Positions 16,348-25,619 of a stretch of 64,000 bases of DNA are shown one piece after another. Where the stretch lies: assembly GCF_003703395.1 (NCBI RefSeq), contig NZ_RDQN01000003.1, positions 310,001 through 374,000 of the forward strand, written 5' to 3'. Each line of letters opens with the position of its first letter. Positions within the stretch are counted from its first letter, which is position 1. The DNA is from Pseudoxanthomonas spadix. Its GTDB lineage: Bacteria; Pseudomonadota; Gammaproteobacteria; Xanthomonadales; Xanthomonadaceae. A program made the position numbers and the translations under genes. The notes below the pieces were generated by a model, which was not told the DNA's origin, did no database searches, and saw nothing but the letters and a program-made list of their open reading frames with translations.

Positions 16348-17699
16348 TAATGATCCCCCTTTGTGGGCCGGGTGCTCCCCACGTAAACCCATGTGATGAA
16401 TTCGGGTATGGCCAGTGCAATCGAAGCAACGTACAGCGGGGGTAGAATTTTTACGAGGACGGGCCATGCACAAAGGCTTAGGATGCATCCGGCCAAGTAG
16501 ATGGCGGAAGTTTTTGCATGCAGATTGACGGCCACCTTGTAGGTCAGGGGCAGATACCACATAACGTTAAAAAGTGCATGCAGCCCAATGGCAGCCAATA
16601 CCATGTGGTTCGTCGTGAGGCGATGTTGGCTCCAGATTTCCATGACCCACGGTCCGATGCCAGTCAATAAAAGGTAAGAGGCAACAGAGACCAAGATTAC
16701 AACGAGGGAAATTCTCGTATGGAGGGACTTGGCCGCGGAAACTTCTCCTTGGCCTACGAGGCGCGACAATTCCGGGCGCACGGCATGGCTGGCAGTGACA
16801 CCCAATTGCAGGACAAGACGCATTAGGGTACGGCCCATACTGTAGATCACGACCACAGAGGGTGGAGCAATCTGGTTGAGCAGCTGCAACCCGCCCTGCA
16901 GGGTTACGACTTGGCCTACAGTGATTCCAACATGTCCCAGTGCTGGTTTGAAGATGCTGCGAAACTCAGTCCACGAGGCGTGCCGGAGGCCGAGGAGGGG
17001 CCATGGTGACAATCTGTGAAGCAGGAGAAGATAGAGAAACGTTAGGGTCATTTGACCAAGAAGCAGGGCTGCCGCAAGTGCGACTGGCCCGTACCCATAG
17101 GACAGGATGGCAATGGTGACGATGACGTCGAGGGCGCGCCGATTGGCAAGCAGGAAAATTCCCGTGCTGGTTCGGTCGATTACTCTAAACCACCCACTCA
17201 TGGGCCCGTTGCCGACAAGCGTGAAACACAAGTGCCCACAAAGAAGCAGTAGGACGGTATTTGCCTGAGAGCGATTCAAAAAAGAAAGCTTGAGCAAGTC
17301 TGCCCAGTCGATAACGTGGCCAAGAAACCACGCGATCACAAGTAATGTTGCTGCCACTATCGACGTGAAGAACAAAGACGTTTGCAGGGTGCACCTTACG
17401 CCGTCGATCTGGTTCCGGGCGGCCAGCATGATGGCCTTACTGCCAGAGGCTTGGCCAACACCTAGGTCAAGGAGTCCCAGTAACGTCGGGACGCCCGAGA
17501 GCACCAGCCATTCGGCATAGCCTTTGTTTCCCCAATGATGCAAGAAGAATGGGACCGTGATGAACTGGACTGCCAATGTGACGACTTGCGTATAACCGTA
17601 GCCGAGAAGGTTGGCGGAAAAGCGGCGCCACAAGTTGCCTGTGCTTCGCGGGGAGAGGCTGTCAGTCGTCATGGGCGTGGCGGCGTGTTGCGGCTGCAC
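16347..17699 (-). CDS. wzx: Polysaccharide flippase, probable Wzx
   Basis: This 450-residue protein has about twelve to fourteen hydrophobic segments and fits the MOP/PST exporter family. The N-terminal part has GNKGYAEWLVLSGVPTLLGL, the usual GxxxYGxW-like motif followed by a TLL/DLG motif. It should flip the undecaprenyl-linked repeat unit to the periplasm. The GTG at 17699 starts right after the gmd stop and has GGAAGG upstream; an internal ATG at 17672 lacks a ribosome site. The start of the AT-richer cassette is here. Confidence 0.85.
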   Translation of the reverse strand: MQPQHAATPMTTDSLSPRSTGNLWRRFSANLLGYGYTQVVTLAVQFITVPFFLHHWGNKGYAEWLVLSGVPTLLGLLDLGVGQASGSKAIMLAARNQIDGVRCTLQTSLFFTSIVAATLLVIAWFLGHVIDWADLLKLSFLNRSQANTVLLLLCGHLCFTLVGNGPMSGWFRVIDRTSTGIFLLANRRALDVIVTIAILSYGYGPVALAAALLLGQMTLTFLYLLLLHRLSPWPLLGLRHASWTEFRSIFKPALGHVGITVGQVVTLQGGLQLLNQIAPPSVVVIYSMGRTLMRLVLQLGVTASHAVRPELSRLVGQGEVSAAKSLHTRISLVVILVSVASYLLLTGIGPWVMEIWSQHRLTTNHMVLAAIGLHALFNVMWYLPLTYKVAVNLHAKTSAIYLAGCILSLCAWPVLVKILPPLYVASIALAIPEFITWVYVGSTRPTKGDH

Positions 17700-18824
17700 C
17701 TACCCTTCCTTGCCTATCGCCACGTGATAGCCGTGCGTACTGAGCAACGCATGCTGCCTTGCCACGTGTAAGTCGCTCGCCACCATCTCCTTCACCATCT
17801 CCTGCAACGTGACCTGCGGCACCCAGCCCAGGTCTGCCTTGGCTTTGGCCGGGTCACCCAGCAGCGTCTCCACTTCCGCCGGGCGGAAGTAGCGCGGGTC
17901 CACCTGCACGATCACATCGCCTGGCTTGACCGCAGGGGCCCTGTCGCCTGCCACCGCCTGGACCACGGCGCGCTCGTGGGCGCCTTGGCCCTCGAAGGCC
18001 AGGGTGATGCCAAGTTCGCTGGCGGCCATCTCGATGAACTGGCGCACGCTGTACTGCACGCCGGTGGCGATCACGTAGTCCCTGGCCAGCTCCTGCTGCA
18101 GCATCATCCACTGCATGCGCACGTAGTCGCGGGCGTGGCCCCAGTCGCGCAGGGCGTCCAGGTTGCCCATGAACAGGCAATGCTCCAGGCCCTGGGCGAT
18201 GTTGGCCAGGCCGCGGGTGATCTTGCGGGTGACGAAGGTTTCGCCGCGGCGCGGGCTTTCGTGGTTGAACAGGATGCCGTTGCAGGCGTACATGCCGTAG
18301 GACTCGCGGTAGTTGACCGTGATCCAGTAGGCGTACAGCTTGGCCACCCCGTAGGGGCTGCGCGGGTAGAACGGGGTGGTTTCGGTCTGCGGGGTCTGCT
18401 GGACCAGGCCGTACAGCTCGCTGGTGGAGGCCTGGTAGAAGCGGGTCTTGTCGGTGCGCTTGAGGAAGCGGATCGCCTCCAGCAGGCGCAGGGTGCCCAT
18501 GCCGTCCACGTCGGCGGTGTATTCGGGGGCCTCGAAGCTCACCGCCACGTGGCTCTGCGCGCCCAGGTTGTAGACCTCGTCCGGCTCGACCTCGGCGATG
18601 ATCCGGGTCAGGTTGCTGCTGTCGGTCAGGTCGCCGTAGTGCAGGTGCAGGCGCGCGCCGGGCTGATGCGGATCCTGGTAGAGGTGGTCCACGCGCTGGG
18701 TGTTGAACGAGGAGGCGCGGCGCTTGATGCCGTGGACCTCGTAGCCTTTTTCCAGCAGCAGCTCGGCCAGGTAGGAGCCGTCCTGGCCGGTGATGCCGGT
18801 GATGAGTGCGCGCTTGCTGGTCAT
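17700..18824 (-). CDS. gmd: GDP-mannose 4,6-dehydratase
   Basis: This 374-residue enzyme makes GDP-4-keto-6-deoxy-D-mannose, the substrate of Fcl or of rhamnose-forming reductases. It begins with the NADP motif [19 protein letters not shown]. It has the family segments [15 protein letters not shown] and [11 protein letters not shown] and the YxxxK site in [13 protein letters not shown]. Length and sequence are typical. It is GC-rich like the upstream genes and overlaps wcaI by ATGA (18821-18824). Confidence 0.97.
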   Translation of the reverse strand: MTSKRALITGITGQDGSYLAELLLEKGYEVHGIKRRASSFNTQRVDHLYQDPHQPGARLHLHYGDLTDSSNLTRIIAEVEPDEVYNLGAQSHVAVSFEAPEYTADVDGMGTLRLLEAIRFLKRTDKTRFYQASTSELYGLVQQTPQTETTPFYPRSPYGVAKLYAYWITVNYRESYGMYACNGILFNHESPRRGETFVTRKITRGLANIAQGLEHCLFMGNLDALRDWGHARDYVRMQWMMLQQELARDYVIATGVQYSVRQFIEMAASELGITLAFEGQGAHERAVVQAVAGDRAPAVKPGDVIVQVDPRYFRPAEVETLLGDPAKAKADLGWVPQVTLQEMVKEMVASDLHVARQHALLSTHGYHVAIGKEG

Positions 18825-20086
18825 GCAGGGTCCGTGTCGGTCAAGGGTTCGCTGGGCGCGCCGCGCGCCAGCAGCGATTGGATGTCGATGTTCAGGCGCG
18901 TGAGGATGGACTCGCGCGCCAGCGTGCTTTCGGCCTGGGCGCGGGCGGCAGCGCCCAGCTTGCCACGCATGGCTGCATCGCAGGCCAGCTCGCGCAGCGC
19001 ATTGACCAGTGCCTGGGCATCGCCGGGCGGCACGCTCACCCCGGAGCCCAGCAGCGCGTTGGCCACGCCGGTGCCGGGCAGGGCGGTGGCCAGCACCGGG
19101 CGTCCGCTGGCCAGCATGCCGGTCATCTTGGATGGCATGACCAGGTCGGCCACGTCGGCGCGTTGCGGCAGCAGGTGGATGTCGGCCAGGCCCAGCCAGT
19201 CGTTGAGGCGCTCGGTGGGTTGCAGGCCCAGGAAGTGCACGTTGGACAGGCCCTGGCAGTTCTGTTCCAGCAGTTCGCGCCCCGGGCCCTGGCCGCCGAA
19301 CACGAAGTGCAGCTGTGGCAGGTCGCTGGTGGCGCGGGCCACTTCAGCCAGCAGCTCCAGGCCCTGCTTGAGGCCCATGTTGCCCGAGTACAGCGCCACC
19401 AGTGCGTCTTGCGGGATGCCCAGCTCGGCCCGGTACGGGCTGGGCGCATCCAGCGGACGGATGCCGTCGATGTCGGCCCAGTTGGGGAAACAGGTGCAGG
19501 CATCGGCCTGGACCCCCTTGGCGTGCAGCCGCTCCAGCATCTTGTCCGAAATCGTCGACACCCGGTCGAACGCGCGCATCACCAGGCGCTCGATGCCCAT
19601 GGCGATCTTCCTGGCCGGGCCGGCGTTGACGATGCCCATGTCCAGGGCGGCATCCAGCTCGAAATCCTGCACGTGCAGCCAGGTCTGCGAGCCGGACAGC
19701 CTGGCCGCCAGCAGGGCGCCCGGGGCGCTGGCCAGGGTCGGGGCGATGTTGATCACCACGTTGGGGTGGAAGAACAGCGAGCCGACCAGCGGCGGCAGGC
19801 ACGACAGGCCAAAGCTGGCCAGGTGGATCATCCGGGTCAGGCCGCCCGGCCTGGCCGGCACCCAGACCGGGCAGCGGATCACGTCAACGCCCGCGATGGT
19901 CTCGCGCGACCACCACCAGCGCCTGTAGCCGGCGGCGACTTTCCACGCCGGGTAATAGGGCGGGGCGGTGACCACCCGCACCCGGTGCCCCTGCGCGGCC
20001 AGCCAGGTGGCCATCTCGCTGGTGTACTTGCCGGTGCCGATGTTCTCCGGGGCGTAGTTGATGCCGGTGATCAGGATATTGGCCAC
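18821..20086 (-). CDS. wcaI: WcaI-family glycosyltransferase
   Basis: This 421-residue GT-B enzyme begins (GTG)[16 protein letters not shown] and continues with [10 protein letters not shown], the pattern of colanic acid WcaI. A C-terminal half carries [16 protein letters not shown] and [15 protein letters not shown]. The GTG at 20086 has AAGGAGA seven bases upstream, so it is preferred to upstream starts. It probably adds a sugar, in E. coli thought to be fucose, early in the repeat unit. Confidence 0.88.
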   Translation of the reverse strand: MANILITGINYAPENIGTGKYTSEMATWLAAQGHRVRVVTAPPYYPAWKVAAGYRRWWWSRETIAGVDVIRCPVWVPARPGGLTRMIHLASFGLSCLPPLVGSLFFHPNVVINIAPTLASAPGALLAARLSGSQTWLHVQDFELDAALDMGIVNAGPARKIAMGIERLVMRAFDRVSTISDKMLERLHAKGVQADACTCFPNWADIDGIRPLDAPSPYRAELGIPQDALVALYSGNMGLKQGLELLAEVARATSDLPQLHFVFGGQGPGRELLEQNCQGLSNVHFLGLQPTERLNDWLGLADIHLLPQRADVADLVMPSKMTGMLASGRPVLATALPGTGVANALLGSGVSVPPGDAQALVNALRELACDAAMRGKLGAAARAQAESTLARESILTRLNIDIQSLLARGAPSEPLTDTDPA

Positions 20087-20205
20087 GGTGGACTCTCCTT
20101 GCAGGCGACGCACCGCGGCGCGCCAGGCGCCACGGACCGAAAAAAATGGGCGGGGGAGTGGACCGCGGCTGCGGGGCTGCCGGACGTGGGATCGGGGTGC
20201 GCGCA

Positions 20206-21699
20206 TCAGTACGCGTTCCTTCCCGCAAATCCGGTCAGCACGGTCTGCACGATGATGCGCAGGTCCAGCAGCAGCGACCAGTGCTGCAGGTAATGCAGGT
20301 CCAGTTCGATCCGCCGCGACATCTTGTCCACCGTGTCGGTCTCCCCGCGCAGGCCGTTGACCTGGGCCCAGCCGGTGATGCCCGGCTTGATGCGGTGGCG
20401 CTGCATGTAGTCGACGACCTGTTCCATGTACTGCTGGTTGTGGGCCACCGCATGCGGGCGCGGGCCGACGATGGACATCCGCCCCTGCAGCACGTTGATG
20501 AACTGTGGCAGTTCATCCAGGCTGGTGCGGCGCAGGAACGCGCCGAAGCGGGTGAGCCGGGCGTCATCGCGGGTGGCCTGGGTCACGCTGCCGGCGTGCT
20601 CGTCATGCACGTGCATGCTGCGGAACTTCCAGACCTCGATTTCCTGGCCGTTGCGTCCGTGGCGCGACTGGCGGAACAGCACCGGGCCGGGCGAGGACAG
20701 CTTCACCCCGATGGCGATGGCCAGCATCAGCGGCCAGATCAGCAGCAGGATGAGACAGGCCAGCAGGCGGTCTTCCACCGCCTTCAGCAGGTAGGCATTG
20801 CCGTTCATCGGGGTGCTGCGCAGGTTGATCACCGGCATGCCGGCCACCTGCTCCACCGAATGGTTCAGCAGCTGCAGGCCGAACAGGTCGGGCACCATCT
20901 TGATGTCGGCGGTGGAATGGCGCAGCGCGTCCAGCACGTGGGCGATCTGGTCCTGCGCGCGCATCGGCAGGACGATCCAGACCTGGTCCACGCGGTGGGT
21001 TTCGACGAATGCCGGCAGCGCGTCCAGTTCGCCCAGGCATGGCGACTCATCCAGGTATCTGTGGCTGTTGGGCGCGGCAAACCAGCCCAGCACGTGGATG
21101 CCGGCCCAGGGCTGGGCCTTGAAGGCGCCGACGATGCGCCGGGCATTGGCGCCACCGCCGACAACCACGGCGGTGCGCTGGTCCACGCCGCGCGCGCGCA
21201 GCCGTTCGGCGGTGTGGCGCACCGCCACCCGCACCGAGATCACCGCAGCCAGGCCCAGGCCGTACCAGGTCAGCCACCACGCCCGGGACATCCCGCCAAA
21301 CTGCTGGACCAGGGTGCTGTACATCACCATGCACCCAAACAGCATCGTCCACAGCGACACCACCCGGGTCAGCTCCGCGGGCAGGCCGCGGCCGCGCCAG
21401 CTGCGATAGAGCGAAGAACTGGTCAGGATGATCAGCGCGAACAGCACCGAACACAGCAGGGTCTGGCGGTAGGCCAGTTCCAGGGCGAAGCTGCCAAAGC
21501 GCAGTCGATACGCGAGCACGCCGCCGCCCACCAGCGCCATGATGTCCGTCAGCCGCAAGGTCAGGCCAAACAGTGCCGTGAACTTGCTTGCGGAGCGCGC
21601 AGCCGTTTCAGCTTCCCGCCAAATCGGTACCAGCAACATGCTCTTTCGCCCCCAGTTGGGCCGCTTTCCTGATGCAGCCGCGTCTTCCATTGGCGCCAT
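20206..21699 (-). CDS. wcaJ: Undecaprenyl-phosphate glucose phosphotransferase (WcaJ/GumD type)
   Basis: This 497-residue polyprenyl-phosphate hexose-1-phosphate transferase starts repeat-unit assembly by moving a sugar phosphate, usually glucose-1-P, onto undecaprenyl phosphate. It has four N-terminal membrane segments, a CoA-binding-like middle domain (VVVGGGANARRIVGAF), a further membrane helix near residue 310 and the catalytic sugar transferase domain with VWKFRSM, DELPQFINVLQG and IVGPRP. It ends NAY as many WcaJ proteins do. ATG codons at 21699, 21690 and 21639 are possible starts. Confidence 0.92.
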   Translation of the reverse strand: MAPMEDAAASGKRPNWGRKSMLLVPIWREAETAARSASKFTALFGLTLRLTDIMALVGGGVLAYRLRFGSFALELAYRQTLLCSVLFALIILTSSSLYRSWRGRGLPAELTRVVSLWTMLFGCMVMYSTLVQQFGGMSRAWWLTWYGLGLAAVISVRVAVRHTAERLRARGVDQRTAVVVGGGANARRIVGAFKAQPWAGIHVLGWFAAPNSHRYLDESPCLGELDALPAFVETHRVDQVWIVLPMRAQDQIAHVLDALRHSTADIKMVPDLFGLQLLNHSVEQVAGMPVINLRSTPMNGNAYLLKAVEDRLLACLILLLIWPLMLAIAIGVKLSSPGPVLFRQSRHGRNGQEIEVWKFRSMHVHDEHAGSVTQATRDDARLTRFGAFLRRTSLDELPQFINVLQGRMSIVGPRPHAVAHNQQYMEQVVDYMQRHRIKPGITGWAQVNGLRGETDTVDKMSRRIELDLHYLQHWSLLLDLRIIVQTVLTGFAGRNAY

Positions 21700-21909
21700 C
21701 CCCAGGTCTCGGCAACGCTAGTCCCACAAGATCAACAACATCGGTCCCCGCAAGCAGCGCGGACGGTTGTTCTCGTGTGCAGGCAGAAAAAGGCATCTTC
21801 ACTCATGGTTCGCGAAGTTGACGCGCCCATGAATGCAGCGCCCCACCTTAATGAAAAGGTGACGGACGTGCAACTTCGGTTGGCGCTAGCGGCCATGGCT
21901 GGCAGCGGG
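21700..21909. other. Spacer between gfcD and wcaJ
   Basis: This 210-base gap interrupts the otherwise tight minus-strand run and could carry an internal promoter for wcaJ and downstream genes. No convincing promoter, terminator or JUMPstart-like element was found by eye. Confidence 0.35.
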
Positions 21910-24117
21910 TCACTTGTCGATCTGGTCGAAGTTGTCACGGAACAGGTCGGTGTCGCGCTCGCTGGTCAGCTGGTACAGCGAATAGCGTCGCGCCAGCCGT
22001 GCGCCGCCGTCGCGGGTCAGTGGACTCCACACCACCGTGGCCCGGCCGCGGGTGGAGCGCGGCAGCAGGAAATCCATCGGCACCGAGAAATAGATGCCCT
22101 TGTCGAAGCTGCCTTCGCCAAACTCGGCTGCCGAGACGTTGGTCTTGGTCGCATAGGCGCCCATGGTGACGCCGTTGTCGAACACCCGGCCCACGTTGAG
22201 CGTCGCGCCCCAGTCGCCGGCCAGGTAGCGGCCCGCTGCCACCGACACCACCGTGCGCTGCGCGCGGCCCAGCTCGTAGTAGCCGCTGACGTGGCCGGTG
22301 GTGATCCGGTAGTCGCGGAAATCGAAGTGCTGTTCAAAGCCGCGCTGCTTGACCCAGTTCAGGTCGATGCCCAGTGCCCAGCGCTCGCCGAAGGGGCGGT
22401 ACAGCAGCTCGCCGCCGGCGCCGGCGTACATCGATTCCAGCAGGCCCGCGTAGCCCATGCCGTAGAGCGCGCCGCCCAGGCTGCGGGCCGTGGTCAGCTG
22501 CAGGCTGGGCACGGTGATATCCGAGCTGGTCAGGTACTGCCGCATGTAGGTGCGCACGCGCGGCAGGTTGCTCGGCGCGTCGTAGCGGAACTTGTCGAAG
22601 TTGTTGAGCAGGTTGACGCTGACCACGCCGCTGAGCCAGGTGCGGCGGCTGAAGAAATAGCTGGCCCCATAGTCGGCCGACAACTGGTACAGGATGAAGC
22701 CATCGGGCCCGCCCAGCACCTGCCGATAGCCGGGCGCAAATCCGCCGCGGTAGCGCTGCAGCGGGGCCTGGTACAGCACCTCGCGCTGCTGCTGGGTGGG
22801 CGCGGTCAGTTCGGTCGCCCGCGCCAGGGCCTGCAGGTCGCGGTCGTGGCCCAGGTATTGCCGGAATGCGCTGCGGTTGATGCTGCTTTCGGCCACCGGC
22901 ATGCCCAGGCGGGTATGGGCCAGGGTGAACCACTCGATCGGCGGGCCGACGCTGTTGTCCAGCACGCGCGCCGCGCGGCCCAGTCCCTGCGCCGGATAGA
23001 AATAGCGCACCTGTTCGCCACTGACCACCAGCTCGCTGCCGCGCACCGAGATCTGGTCGACCCGCAGGCCGGCGTTGTCGCGCAGGCGGGCGGCGACATC
23101 GGCCCAGTCGGTGCCGGCCAGCGCGGCCACGGTCTGCTCGCGTTCGGCATGGGCCTTTTCGGCGGCATCGCGGTAGGCGCGCGCCGGTGCCGGGCTGGCT
23201 TGCGCGGCGGTCGATGACGACGGGCGTGGGCGCACGGGCTCGGGCGGCGGATCGAGCAGCTTGGGCATGCCTCGCGCGCGCTTGAGGTTGTTGTGCAGCG
23301 CGATGCTGGCCATCATCGTGGTGCCGCGCTCCCAGCCCAGGCTGACATCGACGTTGCGGTTCAGTGCGTACACCACGCCGACGTTCACCGGCGTGCGCTG
23401 GCGCTGGTTGTTGTTCTGGGGTTCGTGCCGGTAATCGTTGCCGTCGTATTCCAGCTTCAGCTGCAGTGGCGCCCACGGGGTCTGGTAATGGATGCCGCCG
23501 AAGATGCCGACCCGGCCGCGGAACATGGCGCTGGTGCTGAAGTCACCGGCGGCCACCGAGCCCCCGGGCCGGGTCTTGAACCGGTCATCCAGCACGCCCA
23601 GTGGATTTCCGAAATCGCCGCGGTTGCCCAGATAGCCCGTTGCCAGGCCCAGGCTGGCATCGAAGGCACCAAAACGCTTGCTGGCCACCAGGTATTCGCC
23701 GGCAAACAGGCCGGTGCCACCGATGTCGCGGATGCCCAGGGCCACGTCGGGCAGCCAGCGGCTTTCCTTCCACAGGCGGACCTTCACATCGATCGACTTG
23801 TCCTTGTAGTTCTGGTCGCCGGCGATGGCCGGGCCATACCGGCGGTTGGCCACCGAGGTGTAGCGGAAGCTGCCTTCCAGCCAGGAGAAGGGCTGCAGGG
23901 CGATGTTGTAGCGGCTGTAGGGCGAGACATGGCTGGCGCTGAAGGCCAGCTCGCCCTCCTCGGCCATGCGCGCGCTGGGAGTCTGCAGCAGGCCCACGCC
24001 GCCCCAGTCGCTCTGCGAGGACAGGGCCTGGGCGTGCGCGCCGCCGGCCAGGCCAAGGCCCAGCGCGGCCAGGATCTGGCGGCTGAGCCTGCAGCTGAGG
24101 GGGCGGCCGGAGTTCAT
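21910..24117 (-). CDS. gfcD: YjbH/GfcD-family outer-membrane exopolysaccharide protein
   Basis: This 735-residue protein starts with a signal peptide ending in GGAHA and then SDWGGVGLLQTPSARMAEEG, the YjbH-family opening. It continues with many short alternating beta-strand stretches, consistent with an outer-membrane beta-barrel. Family members (GfcD, YjbH) belong to group 4 capsule or yjbEFGH operons; the exact role is unsettled but concerns secretion or surface anchoring of polysaccharide. The start at 24117 overlaps the gfcC stop by ATGA. A proline-rich linker (LLDPPPEPVRPRP) lies near residue 290. Confidence 0.87.
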   Translation of the reverse strand: MNSGRPLSCRLSRQILAALGLGLAGGAHAQALSSQSDWGGVGLLQTPSARMAEEGELAFSASHVSPYSRYNIALQPFSWLEGSFRYTSVANRRYGPAIAGDQNYKDKSIDVKVRLWKESRWLPDVALGIRDIGGTGLFAGEYLVASKRFGAFDASLGLATGYLGNRGDFGNPLGVLDDRFKTRPGGSVAAGDFSTSAMFRGRVGIFGGIHYQTPWAPLQLKLEYDGNDYRHEPQNNNQRQRTPVNVGVVYALNRNVDVSLGWERGTTMMASIALHNNLKRARGMPKLLDPPPEPVRPRPSSSTAAQASPAPARAYRDAAEKAHAEREQTVAALAGTDWADVAARLRDNAGLRVDQISVRGSELVVSGEQVRYFYPAQGLGRAARVLDNSVGPPIEWFTLAHTRLGMPVAESSINRSAFRQYLGHDRDLQALARATELTAPTQQQREVLYQAPLQRYRGGFAPGYRQVLGGPDGFILYQLSADYGASYFFSRRTWLSGVVSVNLLNNFDKFRYDAPSNLPRVRTYMRQYLTSSDITVPSLQLTTARSLGGALYGMGYAGLLESMYAGAGGELLYRPFGERWALGIDLNWVKQRGFEQHFDFRDYRITTGHVSGYYELGRAQRTVVSVAAGRYLAGDWGATLNVGRVFDNGVTMGAYATKTNVSAAEFGEGSFDKGIYFSVPMDFLLPRSTRGRATVVWSPLTRDGGARLARRYSLYQLTSERDTDLFRDNFDQIDK

Positions 24118-24905
24118 GGCGACCCGGCCGGCGCGGGCAGTGGCTGGGTGGCGATGAAGGCCGCAAATTCGCGGTTGAAGTCCGGGTCGACCTTGCCCAC
24201 GGCGCGCTCGGCCAGCGGCACATACACCGTGGCCCCCGGCGCCAGGGCCTGGGGCGGGCTGCGATTCCAGGCCGCGATGCCGACCGTTTGCACGTGCCCG
24301 TCCGGCTGCACGACATAGACCTGGTCGCGGTCCGCGGCCCGGCTGCGGGCACAGGCGGGCAGGTAGACGGCCACGTCCTGCAGTGGGACATGCGGCAAGG
24401 TGCAGTCCTGGACCACCGCGCCGACCACGGCAATGGTGCTGGGACGAAGCGGATAGACAAAGTGGTCGCCGTCGGCGAGCAGGCCGTTGGCGGCCAGGTC
24501 CAGTTCCAGCCGGCGGGGCTCCAGCTGCACCACCACGCGCCCGGTGGCCGCTCGCCCGGCCAGCCACGCGCGCAGGCGCGAGGCGTCCTGGGACAGCGGC
24601 GCATCGGCCGAGGCCGGATCGGCCAGCAGATCCAGGTCGTACAGCAGGCCGGCCTTCAGCCGGACCTGGGCCTCGATCTGGCTGCGGCGCATGAGCGCGG
24701 CGCCCAGCGGATAGGCCAGTTCGGTCGGCCGCGCGTCCAGGACCGCATCGGCCAGGCGGGCGCCGGCGCCGAAGGTGCGGGTGCCGGGGACTGCGACCGC
24801 GCCCTGCACGCTGGCCTGGACGGTCTGCGCCCGCGCATCGGCCAGGGCTAGCGCAAGCACAAGCACAAGCACAAGCAACATGACCAGGCCAGGTCCGCGC
24901 CTCAT
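24114..24905 (-). CDS. gfcC: GfcC/YjbG-family periplasmic capsule protein
   Basis: This 263-residue secreted protein follows the GfcC pattern: a beta-grasp-like start VQASVQGAVAVPGTRTF and a middle segment RLRAWLAGRAATGRV. It also has FVYPLRPSTIAVVGAV and WNRSPPQALAPGATVYVPL. GfcC is periplasmic and acts with GfcB and GfcD in capsule export. The signal peptide core is encoded by a tandem hexanucleotide repeat (24854-24877), giving VLVLVLAL. It overlaps gfcB by ATGA (24902-24905) and gfcD by ATGA. Confidence 0.85.
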   Translation of the reverse strand: MRRGPGLVMLLVLVLVLALALADARAQTVQASVQGAVAVPGTRTFGAGARLADAVLDARPTELAYPLGAALMRRSQIEAQVRLKAGLLYDLDLLADPASADAPLSQDASRLRAWLAGRAATGRVVVQLEPRRLELDLAANGLLADGDHFVYPLRPSTIAVVGAVVQDCTLPHVPLQDVAVYLPACARSRAADRDQVYVVQPDGHVQTVGIAAWNRSPPQALAPGATVYVPLAERAVGKVDPDFNREFAAFIATQPLPAPAGSP

Positions 24906-25588
24906 CGCTGCGGCCTGTAGGGTTTGAGCTGGGTGATCTCCACGCTCAGGCCGGGGGCGACCAGCTGGCGGCTCTTCCAGATCTCGCCGCTGGCCGGATC
25001 GACCCAGTACTGGTTGAGCGCGCGCAGGCCCGGGCCTTCCAGCGCTTCTTCGAAATGATCCAGCTGCCTGTCCGTGCCCAGGATCCGGACCGTCTCGCGG
25101 CCGCGGCGGACCAGGCGGCCGCGCACCACCGCGCCGTAGCGGTAGCCCGGCATCCAGTCATAGCGGCGGATCACGGTCGTGGCCTGCGCAGCGCGGGTCA
25201 GCTCGTCGAACGGGTTGTCGCCTTCGATCCGGATCTGCATGGCGTCCTGGGCAAAGCCGGTGCTTCCAACCAGCAGGCCATCGCGCAGATACACCATGTG
25301 CCGGTCGTTGCTGTACCAGGAGGTCTGCCCGGCGTCGTCATTGCCCAGCACCATCAGCGCGCTGCCATCGGGCCAGTTGAGCAGGATCTGCGCGTAGGGC
25401 AGGGCCGCCACCTGGGCCGGGGTCGGGGCAAGCTCGCGATGGCTGGCCACGATCGTGCGCAGCGCGTCGTAGCTTGCGCGGCTGGTGGTGCTGCAGCCAG
25501 CCAGCGCCGCCAGCGCCACGGCGCAGGCGAGCAACCGGCGTCGACCGGCCGCAAGCCGTCGGGGGCGATGAATCGGGGGGGCACTCAT
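24902..25588 (-). CDS. gfcB: YjbF/GfcB-family lipoprotein
   Basis: This 228-residue lipoprotein has a signal peptide and lipobox ALAGC with C32 as the lipidated residue. The body has ILLNWPDGSALMVLGNDD and the C-terminal YWVDPASGEIWKSRQ, as in YjbF/GfcB outer-membrane lipoproteins. These are encoded with GfcC and GfcD and are needed for group 4 capsule or Yjb polysaccharide. It sits between wza and gfcC in the same direction. Confidence 0.85.
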   Translation of the reverse strand: MSAPPIHRPRRLAAGRRRLLACAVALAALAGCSTTSRASYDALRTIVASHRELAPTPAQVAALPYAQILLNWPDGSALMVLGNDDAGQTSWYSNDRHMVYLRDGLLVGSTGFAQDAMQIRIEGDNPFDELTRAAQATTVIRRYDWMPGYRYGAVVRGRLVRRGRETVRILGTDRQLDHFEEALEGPGLRALNQYWVDPASGEIWKSRQLVAPGLSVEITQLKPYRPQR

Positions 25589-25619
25589 GCGCGCGCTTAC
25601 GACCGGGCCGACGGCGGCG

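Noticed and set aside
21700-21909. JUMPstart/ops element before wcaJ
   Set aside because: Only a loose GGGGCGCT match was seen and it lacks the GGCGGTAG core.
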